Below, in pieces: positions 1 to 7,471 of a stretch of 20,469 bases of DNA. Where the stretch lies: positions 1 to 20,469 of the forward strand of contig DATMKQ010000431.1 in NCBI GenBank assembly GCA_035571275.1. Direction: 5' to 3'. The notes below the pieces were generated by a model. It made no database searches, was not told where the DNA came from, and was given only the letters and a program-made list of their open reading frames with translations. A program made the position numbers and the translations under genes. The number at the start of each line of letters is the position of its first letter. Position 1 is the first letter of the stretch. The DNA is from Trebonia sp035571275 (GTDB lineage: Bacteria; Actinomycetota; Actinomycetes; Streptosporangiales; Streptosporangiaceae).

Positions 1-141
1 AAGGTCCCACGCCTCCTTGTAGACCGGGTTCACTAGGAGAACCCGGCCCTCACTGTCGCGGAAGAACGCGGACGCCGCCATCCGCTTGCGCGCCAGCGAC
101 GCCACGTATTGGTCCGGTGCAAGCAGAGGGCGTCCAGTCAC
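1..141 (-). CDS. NUDIX hydrolase, N-terminal part (runs off left edge)
   Basis: Reading the minus strand from a GTG at 141 gives 47 codons, open to the window edge. The peptide starts VTGRPLLAPDQYVASLARK and continues RMAASAFFRDSEGRVLLVNP, then VYKEAWDL. This is the usual beginning of an actinobacterial NUDIX hydrolase: a short N-terminal arm, the first beta strand, the RDxxGRVLLV strand, and the YKxxWDLPGG stretch that leads into the NUDIX box. The box itself (GX5EX7REUXEEXGU) lies outside the window, so catalytic competence cannot be judged. NUDIX enzymes hydrolyse nucleoside diphosphates linked to other groups; the substrate cannot be predicted. The frame stays open upstream of 141, so an earlier GTG is possible, but 141 gives the usual family length before the RK motif. 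It is divergent from the glycosidase gene at 365. Confidence 0.72.
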   Translation of the reverse strand, partial: MTGRPLLAPDQYVASLARKRMAASAFFRDSEGRVLLVNPVYKEAWDL

Positions 142-364
142 GCCCGAGACACTAGCCGCAATGCACTGGCGGCTCACCGTCAACGGCGGAAACCGCAAGG
201 CGGGAGATTTGAGGTCGTAGTCGGTGCCGGGCACGCTTGATATCGGCTGGGTCAGGGACATTCTTGAGGGGCGCGAGAGACGGCAATTTCGGCAGCGACA
301 ATAATCTGCCGCATTTCCACACAACCTCCCTGCGGATAGCCATTGAGGCTGAGAAGATGGTGGA

Positions 365-1732
365 ATGAGTCGTTCCGCGAAGATCCATTCCAAGCGCGTG
401 GCCTTCTACCTGGTCGCGGCTTTGGTGCCGTTGGCCGGTCTCTTGTCCCTCGTCGGGTCGGCTCAGCCGGCCGCCGCGTACGGGACCGGGTGCGCTCATG
501 CGGTGGTCAAGCCGGTCGGGCCGTTCCATATCGCTGGCGACCATAGGACGGTCGTGGACTCCAAGGGGCGGCCGTTCATCTCGTACGGGACCACGGTGCC
601 CGGGTTGTCGAATCCGAAGCTGACCAGCTATCCGAAGACGGACCTGCCGAAGATCGACGCGACCGCGGACCAGTGGTGCGGCAACACGGTCCGGCTTCAG
701 GTCAGCCAGTACGCCGTGACGGGGAACACGACACCGGACAACGGCGGGTGCCGTAACACCTACCTGAATAAGGCCCTGGACCCCGAGGTGCGCCGAGCCG
801 AGAACGACGGGCTGGTCGTGGTGATCAACGACCAGACGGAATCCGACTCCATGGTTAATCCCGCATTCGCTAATTCTGAGAAAGACCCGACCAAGGCGAC
901 CTTCGCGTTCTGGAACTGTGTGACGGCCCATCGTGAGAGCTGGGGCAGCCATAAGACCTACGCGCAGGACCAGCAGGTGGTCTTCGATATCTTCAATGAG
1001 CCGCGGGTGGACGCGTGCCCGGCTAGCCAGGGCGGCCACGGACCAAACGGTCCCTACCTCATGAACCTGTGGCGCAATGGCACGGTCACGGCCGGAAATT
1101 TCACGGGCTGCGGACAGAACGGGCTCCGCTACCAGGGGATGGATGCGGTGGCGTACCACATCCGGGTCGATGACAAAGCGAAGAACCTGCTGTGGGTGGA
1201 AGGGCCCGGCAATGGGAACACGCTGGCCGGCCTGGCACAGAAGGAGTGCGGCTCGACTCCCACCGGGAACTGCCTGATCAGCCCCAGCCTGGGCCCGATC
1301 GTGTACTCGATCCACCATCCCTACGCCAACCCTGACGCCGGCAAGAGCCCTCCCGCTGACCCGGCGACGTGGTGGAAGGAATTCGGCTGGGTGGTAGACC
1401 ATCCCGCCGCTATCGGCGTCGCTCCCGTCGTGGTCGGGGAGTGGACGAACTTCCCGTGGTACGACCACGTCAAAACCGAGCCATATTGCTGGCCGGATGC
1501 GCCGACATCCGTTCGGAACTTCCTGTCGTACCTGCACACGCTGAAAGTCGGCCTCAACGCGTATCAGCTAGCAGCGCCGCCCACGGGCTACCTGCTCAAG
1601 AAAGAGGGCGATTGGACCGATACCACTAATTACACCGACTCGAAGTGGAAAGCGAGCTACTGCACGACATCCGGGGCGCCATTGCTCGGTCCAGGGACTG
1701 ACATCAGGCACTGGTTCCAGCAGCAGGATTAG
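365..1732 (+). CDS. Secreted GH5-family glycosidase (cellulase-like)
   Basis: A 455-residue protein with a Sec signal peptide: basic N-terminus, hydrophobic stretch at about 12-32, and likely cleavage after AQPAAA near residue 38. The mature part looks like a clan-A TIM barrel. FDIFNEP at 207-213 carries the N-E pair (acid/base E212), SIHHPY at 315-320 matches the family substrate-site His/Tyr strand, and VVVGEW at 355-360 carries the probable nucleophile E359. That order fits glycoside hydrolase family 5 (endoglucanase or related beta-glycanase). No carbohydrate-binding module or linker is visible, so it is a bare catalytic domain. Many cysteines (43, 105, 129, 185, 218, 249 and others) suggest disulfides in the exported protein. 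The ATG at 365 has a weak GAGAAG ribosome site about 8 bases upstream. The exact substrate (cellulose, mannan, glucan) cannot be told. The next gene starts 33 bases downstream. Confidence 0.85.
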   Translation: MSRSAKIHSKRVAFYLVAALVPLAGLLSLVGSAQPAAAYGTGCAHAVVKPVGPFHIAGDHRTVVDSKGRPFISYGTTVPGLSNPKLTSYPKTDLPKIDATADQWCGNTVRLQVSQYAVTGNTTPDNGGCRNTYLNKALDPEVRRAENDGLVVVINDQTESDSMVNPAFANSEKDPTKATFAFWNCVTAHRESWGSHKTYAQDQQVVFDIFNEPRVDACPASQGGHGPNGPYLMNLWRNGTVTAGNFTGCGQNGLRYQGMDAVAYHIRVDDKAKNLLWVEGPGNGNTLAGLAQKECGSTPTGNCLISPSLGPIVYSIHHPYANPDAGKSPPADPATWWKEFGWVVDHPAAIGVAPVVVGEWTNFPWYDHVKTEPYCWPDAPTSVRNFLSYLHTLKVGLNAYQLAAPPTGYLLKKEGDWTDTTNYTDSKWKASYCTTSGAPLLGPGTDIRHWFQQQD

Positions 1733-1765
1733 AGAGACAGGAAGGGCGAGGAAGGGAGTTCCAGG

Positions 1766-2722
1766 ATGAGCGTGGCCGCGGAGATCGCCGGGCGGTTGGC
1801 CGATGGTGGCGTGGTGATCATCGATGGTGGGACCGGGACCCAGCTGCAGGCCGAGGGCGTGCCGATGGACGTTGAGGCGTGGAGCGGCCGGGCGAATCTG
1901 GAGCAGCCCGACGTGGTGCAGCGTGTGCACGAGGCCTACATCCGGGCCGGCGCCGAGGTGATCATCACGAACACGTTCGCGGCCAGCCGGGCCGCGCTGG
2001 AACCTGCGGGCCTGGGCAGCCGTGTGGCCGACGCCAACCGCAATGCCGTCGCCGCGGCGCTGCGGGCCCGCGAGGCCGCGGCGGGCGGGCGCGCGGTCGC
2101 GGTGGCCGGCTCCATGTCCGCGTTCTGCTCGGCCGCCGTACACGGCGGCAACGAAGCCGGCCTGGCCGCCGCGGATAGGTTCCCGAGCCTGGCCGACTTC
2201 CGTGAGCAGGCCGGGCTGCTGGCGGAGGCGGGGGTTGACCTGATCGCCCTGGAACTGATCGAGGCCCCGAGCTATGGCCGTGCCGCGCTGCAGGCCGCCG
2301 CCGAGACCGGGCTGCCGGTCTGGCTGGGCGTCTCCGCGATGCGACTGGACGACGGCACGCTCGGCGCCGATCCCGTATTTGGCGAGGGAGACAGTTTTGC
2401 CGAGTTCGTGAGCAAGCTGGCTGACCCGGCGGTGGCCGCCGTCACCGTGATGCACGCCAAGCCCGACGTCTCCCTGGAAGCGATCGGCATCGTCGCAGCC
2501 CGGTTCCCCGGGCCTATCGGGGTCTATGCAGAATCCGGCAGCTGGGCGGCGCCGAACTGGGTCTTCGACGGGCTGACCCCCGACCAGTACCTGCAGGAGG
2601 CCATCGCCTGGGCCGATCACGGTGCTCAGCTCATCGGCGGATGCTGCGGCATAGGTCCTGAGCACATCAAGGTCCTCTCCGACCAGCTGCCGCGCCAGGC
2701 CCATCCGCGCCGGGCCGGGTAA
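1766..2722 (+). CDS. Homocysteine S-methyltransferase family protein
   Basis: 318 residues, the usual length for single-domain MmuM/BHMT-type methyltransferases, which move a methyl group from a donor such as S-methylmethionine to homocysteine through a catalytic zinc. The N-terminal IIDGGTGTQLQAEGV (18-32) and the ITNTFAASRAALE segment (67-79) are family signatures, and the C-terminal IGGCCGIGPEHI (290-301) gives two zinc cysteines, C293 and C294. The third zinc ligand, normally a Cys in a GxNC strand, is not seen; the corresponding region reads VTVMHAKPD (227-235), so H230 may replace it or the protein may use a different thiol. A strong GGAAGGGAG ribosome site lies upstream of the ATG. It starts 33 bases after the glycosidase stop and may share its transcript, although no metabolic link between the two is obvious. 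The methyl donor cannot be assigned. Confidence 0.8.
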   Translation: MSVAAEIAGRLADGGVVIIDGGTGTQLQAEGVPMDVEAWSGRANLEQPDVVQRVHEAYIRAGAEVIITNTFAASRAALEPAGLGSRVADANRNAVAAALRAREAAAGGRAVAVAGSMSAFCSAAVHGGNEAGLAAADRFPSLADFREQAGLLAEAGVDLIALELIEAPSYGRAALQAAAETGLPVWLGVSAMRLDDGTLGADPVFGEGDSFAEFVSKLADPAVAAVTVMHAKPDVSLEAIGIVAARFPGPIGVYAESGSWAAPNWVFDGLTPDQYLQEAIAWADHGAQLIGGCCGIGPEHIKVLSDQLPRQAHPRRAG

Positions 2723-2779
2723 CCGCCTGGCTCAGGCTCGCCTGCCTGGCCCTTGGTGAGATGTGTCTGCCGGTATCTC

Positions 2780-3634
2780 TCACCGGCGCCGTGTCCGGGC
2801 GGCGATGAGGCGTTCTGCGGCGGAAGGACGCAGCCCGTCGCTGCGCCCGGTGAAGTACCGGTCGTTCAGGGCCTGCGGCGTAAGGTGCTCGGCTACTTCC
2901 AGGCCGGCGCCCGCGATGAGTGCCTCCGCTTGAGCCGGGGACATCCTGGTCGCGTACGGCTCGCCGGAAGCGGCGACCAGCCTGGCCTCGATCTTCACCA
3001 TCTCCCGGGCGGCGTCGTCAAGAAAGGCGTCAGAGGCGTCGTAGCTGAGAACGATTTCTGATCCGGGCCCGCAGCCGCTCACGCTCCGCAGGGTCGCGTC
3101 GATGGCCTCAGCCGTGAGGTATACCGTCACGCCGAGCCAGGAGAAAAACGCCGGCTCGGACCAGTCGAGCCCGGCCCGGTCAAGGCCGTCGCGCAGCGAC
3201 CCGGCTTCGAAGTCGACCGCGGCGAAGAGGTGCCCGTCCCGGACCGGCAGATCGAGCTCGGCGATCCTGGCCAGCTTCCGAGCTTGGCTGGCCGGCTGGT
3301 CGACCTCGATGAGCCGCAGCCAGCCGATGAGGTCGGCCCGGCGCCAGGCGAAGGAGTCCAGCCCGGCGCCCAGGATCACGTACTGGCGGTAGCCGCCGGA
3401 GATGAGCCGGTCCTCGGCGTAGCGTGAGCGCGCCACGATGCTGGCCCGGTTCTGGCGAAGCGCGGCCGGGGGAAGCGCGGCTTCGCTGACAGCCTGGATC
3501 TCAGCCCACCGCGGCCCGGCCAGCAGGAGGGCGAACGGGTCATCGAGTACCCACGGGGGCTGGTCGTATGAGCGGTGGACACCGCGGGCCACCGCGACGC
3601 CAGTCGCCGTCGCGCTCGCCTTCGCTGGGTCCAT
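2780..3634 (-). CDS. Class I SAM-dependent methyltransferase, LCM-like (TIGR00027 type)
   Basis: Counted from the ATG at 3634 the protein has 284 residues. It shows the hallmarks of the actinobacterial TIGR00027 / leucine carboxyl methyltransferase-like group: an N-terminal SATATGVAVARGVH segment, the SAM-binding VILGAGLDSFAWR (86-98), the acidic loop IEVDQPASQARK (109-120), and WLGVTVYLT after the central strands. These enzymes methylate carboxylates or small molecules; physiological substrates are mostly unknown. The frame is open to an ATG at 3700, but the family normally begins close to MDPAKASAT, so 3634 is preferred. It is divergent from the G1 peptidase gene (109 bases between starts) and convergent with the homocysteine methyltransferase gene (57 bases between ends). 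Confidence 0.85.
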   Translation of the reverse strand: MDPAKASATATGVAVARGVHRSYDQPPWVLDDPFALLLAGPRWAEIQAVSEAALPPAALRQNRASIVARSRYAEDRLISGGYRQYVILGAGLDSFAWRRADLIGWLRLIEVDQPASQARKLARIAELDLPVRDGHLFAAVDFEAGSLRDGLDRAGLDWSEPAFFSWLGVTVYLTAEAIDATLRSVSGCGPGSEIVLSYDASDAFLDDAAREMVKIEARLVAASGEPYATRMSPAQAEALIAGAGLEVAEHLTPQALNDRYFTGRSDGLRPSAAERLIAARTRRR

Positions 3635-3667
3635 GTCAGTCAAGGGTAAATGATGCACACTCCGCCC

Positions 3668-3696
3668 TTGCCTACCTTGGGAATCGCTTACATAAT
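3668..3696 (+). promoter_or_regulatory. Candidate sigma-70-type promoter for the G1 peptidase gene
   Basis: TTGCCT (3668-3673), a 17-base spacer and CATAAT (3691-3696) form a good match to a housekeeping promoter. It sits about 50 bases upstream of the peptidase start at 3744, in the divergent gap with the methyltransferase gene. Seen by eye only. Confidence 0.4.
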
Positions 3697-3743
3697 TCAT
3701 GCGGACGGGAGTAGCGGTTATCGCCGCAAAAGGGGGAAGTGTG

Positions 3744-5417
3744 ATGAAGATGAGGCTCAGGAGATTGTTGTTGCTTCTGGCGGCGTGTCTGGCTGTTTCA
3801 GCTGGGCTCTCTGGTTTCGCCGGCCCGATTCTAGCGTCGACCCAGACAGTAGCGGCTTCCAGCCAATGTCCTAAGAGCCCTCCGGGTCCTAAGGGTCGTC
3901 CTCCCGGCGTGTCGTCGCGTACGCTGTCGGCACCCGGGCGGGTTAGCGCGCGGCCGCCGCAAACTGCTCAAGAGTTCGCGCGCGACGTTCTTAGTGAAGC
4001 GGTGATACCGCCGCACTCAGCGCACACCAAGATCGCCTCGTCGTCAATTCTGGCGAAACCCGCCGCCAGCCCCGGCATTAAAGGTCTCACCGACATTGAC
4101 GGTGCTTACAAGGTGGCCGAGCCGGAATCCGTTGTTCAGGCTTACGAGAAGACCCACCTTCCCCGAGGTGCGCGCCTGGAGGGGACCGGAAGCAACTGCG
4201 TCCACGGGACGCATTCGATTGTTGAGCTCTTGTCAGTTCCGGTGGCGGGCAGCCATGAATACAGCGCGGCCCTGACGATCGGGATAGCCTCGCTCGGAAA
4301 GAACTCAACATTGCTGAGGATCGATGCGCAGGTGTCTTGGGTGGCGAACAGGCCGGCCGCCGAGAAGGCGCAAAGCAGCTCCACCTTGCGGCTCACCATC
4401 TTCAGGTCTGACCAGTTCGGCGGCAACCTCACGGTGACTCTGAGCGGCGCTCACGAGCGTCAGGTGACCGGGCTACTCAACTCGTTGCCGCTCGCGGCGG
4501 CTGCTCAATGCGCGGAGACGGATCCGCTGTATCAACTTCAGTACGGCACCGCGACCTCGGGTTTCCAGGCTACCGGCTATGGTTGCGCCGGCACGGTACT
4601 CGTCGACATGAAGGGGAAGACAGCCGCTTCGCTGCGCGACACGGACCGCAGTGTGGTCCGCTTGCTGAACACCTTCCTGTCGGCGAACCAAAGGATCTCT
4701 GGGGACAACAGCGCGGGCGGCTGGGCGGGCTGGGTTAATGTCAACCCGCCCAAGCCGCCGGGCAGTTACCAGTCCGCTTTCGCGATGTGGACCGTGCCGA
4801 AGGTCAGCTGTGACTTCGGTGAGATGGCCGCGGCCTCCGAATGGGTGGGCATTGACGGATTTAACGAATCCACTGTCGAGCAGACCGGCACGGAAACCGA
4901 CTGCGTACTCGGCCAAGGCACCTACGGGGCATGGTTCGAGCTATTCGGAACGAACGTCGACGATGGCTTCGCGGTGGATCTGCCCGGCAACGACCATATC
5001 CATCCCGGCGACCGCGTGTCCGCTCAGGTAGTGGCCGGCCAAGGGTCGGGTACGGGCAGTTTCCCGGGGGCCGGGGAATATCTGTTCTACATGTTCAATT
5101 TCACCGAGGGCTGGTCCTGGCAGATCATCGAGCCATCTTCGGCGCTGAGTCCGGCCCCGCCGAACCAGACCCTAGAGTGGATAGTGGAGCAACCATCGTG
5201 CTTCTGGGTGTGCCAGGAGCTAGCCAAATATGGTCTAGTGAGCTTCACCGGGATGGAGCTTAGCCTGAATACCTTCGCCTATCCATTCGGATCGGCCTTC
5301 CCGCCATCGATGTTCCAAGGGTTCCCTGTGGACCTGGTAACCGGCGCCACCCTTAAGGAGACAGGGTCGAGCCTGGTAAAAGGCACCACAGAGAACGTCA
5401 CGTTCGTGCACAGGTGA
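3744..5417 (+). CDS. Secreted G1 (eqolisin-type glutamic) peptidase with large N-terminal region
   Basis: 557 residues from the ATG at 3744, chosen because AGGGGGAAG lies just upstream and a signal peptide follows at once (MKMRLRR, then a Leu/Ala core, cleavage near residue 31). Residues about 110-310 form a domain with a SCA/VDAQVxW-like layout common in actinobacterial exported proteins, probably a propeptide or binding module. Residues about 325-557 match peptidase family G1: AGWVNVNPPKPPGSYQSAFAMWTVP, then SEWVGIDGFNESTVEQTGT with Q380 as the expected catalytic Gln, and LEWIVEQPS with E478 in the position of the catalytic Glu of the AEWIVEDF motif of fungal eqolisins. Known members are pepstatin-insensitive and work at acid pH. 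Both catalytic residues are present, so it should be active outside the cell. An upstream ATG at 3699 is in frame but would put extra residues before the signal peptide. Confidence 0.8.
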   Translation: MKMRLRRLLLLLAACLAVSAGLSGFAGPILASTQTVAASSQCPKSPPGPKGRPPGVSSRTLSAPGRVSARPPQTAQEFARDVLSEAVIPPHSAHTKIASSSILAKPAASPGIKGLTDIDGAYKVAEPESVVQAYEKTHLPRGARLEGTGSNCVHGTHSIVELLSVPVAGSHEYSAALTIGIASLGKNSTLLRIDAQVSWVANRPAAEKAQSSSTLRLTIFRSDQFGGNLTVTLSGAHERQVTGLLNSLPLAAAAQCAETDPLYQLQYGTATSGFQATGYGCAGTVLVDMKGKTAASLRDTDRSVVRLLNTFLSANQRISGDNSAGGWAGWVNVNPPKPPGSYQSAFAMWTVPKVSCDFGEMAAASEWVGIDGFNESTVEQTGTETDCVLGQGTYGAWFELFGTNVDDGFAVDLPGNDHIHPGDRVSAQVVAGQGSGTGSFPGAGEYLFYMFNFTEGWSWQIIEPSSALSPAPPNQTLEWIVEQPSCFWVCQELAKYGLVSFTGMELSLNTFAYPFGSAFPPSMFQGFPVDLVTGATLKETGSSLVKGTTENVTFVHR

Positions 5418-5463
5418 CTGGGACTCGATCGCGCGAAACAACCATTCGTTCCGGATAAAAAAA

Positions 5464-7452
5464 CTAGTCCTCGGCGGCGGACAGGGTCAGCTCCGTGCTG
5501 TGGTAGCAGGCGCGGCCAGCCAGTTCGGGGCTGTACTTGCAGATGATCTGGCGCACCCGCCGCACGGCCAGCGGCCCGAGGCGGTCGTAGCAGTCGATGA
5601 ACAGCTCGCGGGCATCGGTGCGCGGCCACTCCTCCGGCAGCAGTTCACCGGGCAGGTCCGGGTCCATGGCGGGGAACGCGCGCCACTCGTTCATCACGCG
5701 GGTGCGGGCCACCAGGGCGTCCGTCGGCGATATCTCGCCGGCCAGCACCTGGTCTCGCAGCAAGCCGGCAAACCGGATGAACGACTCGTACCGTGAACAG
5801 AGCCCGTCCAGGTCCCAGGCGCGGGCCGAGATGTCGGCGAGCCCGCCGCCGGGGATCGCGGTCGCGCGGAACGCCGTGGCGGTGCCGATGCCCAGCTCGC
5901 GCAGCCGCGCCACGACGCCGTCGGCGTGGTCGCGCGGCGCCACCCACAGGCCGTCGTACAGTGGGGCGAAGCCGAGCCAGCGCAGCATCTTGCGCAGGTC
6001 GTCGCGGACGGCCCGGTGGTCTTCTGGAATGGAAAACGCGACAAGAGACCACTTACCGTCCCATGCCGCGGCCACCGAGCCGAACGAGAAGATGCGCCGC
6101 GCCCCGTCGTCGAGCACGTCGGCGGCGCGGGAGCTGAGCCGGACGAACGTTCGCCGGCCGCTCCGCGACGTGACCAGGAGCCCGTTGCGGGTCATCCGGG
6201 ACAGCGCGGCTCGTGCGGCCGAGTCGCTGACGCCGAACTCGGCGAGCAGCGAGACGATCGCCGCCGATGGCAGCGGTTCCGTCCGCTGCCACCAGTAGTC
6301 GCCCAGCAGTGTGAGCAGCAGCCGGGGCGGGCGCTGCGCGACCGGGCCGGGAGCGGTCCACGGTTCGGAGGCGGCGCTGTCCTCCAGTTCGTCGAGGTAC
6401 AAGCTACTCACGGTGTACCACGATAACTTTGGCGGTTCGGCGCCGATGAACCGGAAGCAGTTATCCCACAGGATGTCCCGCAGTTCCGCGTCCGTTAGGC
6501 CCATCGAGCGCAGCGTCGCCGCGATCGGCTGCTCGCGTCCCATCGCCGGGAAGTCGGAGCCAACCAGCAGCCGGTCCGTGCCGAACATGTCCGCCAGGTA
6601 CCTGATCGCGCGCCGATCGAACACCAGCGAGTCGTAGTAGAATCGGCGCGCCAGCTCGATCGGGCTGTGCGGCGCGAACCACGGCGCCGCCTCCGGCCGC
6701 TCCGGCTCCGGTACCGGCGGCTCCTCGTTCCAGGTGCGGCCCCAGAACCACTGCGCGCGGGTCAGCACGAGCGGGAACCCGCCGGCCGCGTGGCTGAACG
6801 AGATCCGCAGGCCCGGGTACTTCTCCGCCACCCCTCCGGAAATAATCGCCGCCGCGCCGAGTGTGGCCTCCGCGCCCACGCCGAACGTCGCCGTGGCCGG
6901 CCCGGGCAGCCGCTCGGACGGCACCGGCATGCCGTGCACGAAGACGGCGCTGCCGAGCCGTTCTGCCTCGGCCCAGAAGCCGTCGAACTGGGGCTCGTGC
7001 AGCGACTTCCCGTTGACGTTGGAGCCGATCTCCACCCCGGCTAGGCCGGCCTTCATGACTTCGGGAAGCTCAGCCGCGGCCATGTCGGGGTCCTGCATCG
7101 GGACCATGCCCAGGCCGTAGAACCGCGTCGGGAACGCGGCCACGAGGCCCGCGATGTACTCGTTGGTGACCCGGCACAGGTCGAGCCCAACCGCGCCGGA
7201 CACCCGGTAGTTCAGGATCGCGGGGAACGGCGACAGCAGCTCGGCGTCGAGGCCGCTGGCCGCGGACGCCTCGAGGCGCTTTTCCGCGTCGAACCAGACC
7301 GCCTTCGCCGGGAACCGCATCGGCCCGTTGACGAGGAACTTGGCGCCATCGTCACCGGGCTCGGTCGACGGCCAGCTGGCAGGGTCGCAACCATGCGGCG
7401 TCGGCCCGAAAGAAGCAGGGAAGATGTGCGCGTGCGAGTCGATGACAGGCAT
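5464..7452 (-). CDS. Fusion: ACMSD-type amidohydrolase + PaaX-type transcriptional regulator
   Basis: One uninterrupted 662-residue ORF holding two proteins. Residues 1-340 form a metal-dependent TIM-barrel amidohydrolase of the ACMSD / gamma-resorcylate decarboxylase group: VIDSHAHIFP (H7, H9), FVHGMP (H173), SFSHAAGGFP (H221) and LLVGSDFP (D300) supply the expected metal and catalytic set. Residues 372-650 are a complete PaaX-family regulator: RLLLTLLGDYWW, a winged-helix segment SDSAARAALSRMTRNGLL (409-426), then the PaaX core WSLVAFSIPEDHRAVRDDLR and the C-terminal region. The linker (341-371) is Ala/Pro/Glu-rich. A GTG at codon 348 (6411) could start a separate regulator but has no clear ribosome site. 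The main ATG at 7452 has a near-perfect AAAGGAGGG 10 bases away. The gene follows the alcohol dehydrogenase by 17 bases, so they form an operon. It probably senses its own substrate or product and controls the divergent promoters at 8.6-9.0 kb; that role is inferred. Confidence 0.85.
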   Translation of the reverse strand: MPVIDSHAHIFPASFGPTPHGCDPASWPSTEPGDDGAKFLVNGPMRFPAKAVWFDAEKRLEASAASGLDAELLSPFPAILNYRVSGAVGLDLCRVTNEYIAGLVAAFPTRFYGLGMVPMQDPDMAAAELPEVMKAGLAGVEIGSNVNGKSLHEPQFDGFWAEAERLGSAVFVHGMPVPSERLPGPATATFGVGAEATLGAAAIISGGVAEKYPGLRISFSHAAGGFPLVLTRAQWFWGRTWNEEPPVPEPERPEAAPWFAPHSPIELARRFYYDSLVFDRRAIRYLADMFGTDRLLVGSDFPAMGREQPIAATLRSMGLTDAELRDILWDNCFRFIGAEPPKLSWYTVSSLYLDELEDSAASEPWTAPGPVAQRPPRLLLTLLGDYWWQRTEPLPSAAIVSLLAEFGVSDSAARAALSRMTRNGLLVTSRSGRRTFVRLSSRAADVLDDGARRIFSFGSVAAAWDGKWSLVAFSIPEDHRAVRDDLRKMLRWLGFAPLYDGLWVAPRDHADGVVARLRELGIGTATAFRATAIPGGGLADISARAWDLDGLCSRYESFIRFAGLLRDQVLAGEISPTDALVARTRVMNEWRAFPAMDPDLPGELLPEEWPRTDARELFIDCYDRLGPLAVRRVRQIICKYSPELAGRACYHSTELTLSAAED

Positions 7453-7462
7453 GACTGAGCGA

Positions 7463-7471
7463 CCCTCCTTT
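7463..7471 (-). promoter_or_regulatory. Strong ribosome binding site overlapping the upstream stop codon
   Basis: AAAGGAGGG on the minus strand, 10 bases before the ATG at 7452, overlaps the TAA of the dehydrogenase gene (7470-7472). It fixes the start of the fusion gene and implies translational coupling within the operon. Confidence 0.75.

Noticed and set aside
152..1537. Long minus-strand ORF opposite the GH5 gene
   Set aside because: It is an antisense shadow of a high-GC gene with no family motif; the plus frame has a signal peptide and GH5 active-site motifs.
1568..2704. 378-codon minus-strand ORF opposite the homocysteine methyltransferase
   Set aside because: Arg/Gly/Pro-rich antisense shadow; the plus strand carries the zinc-Cys motif and a ribosome site.
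2725..2737. GCCTG-GCT-CAGGC hairpin between convergent genes as a terminator
   Set aside because: Only five base pairs and no T-run; too weak to call.
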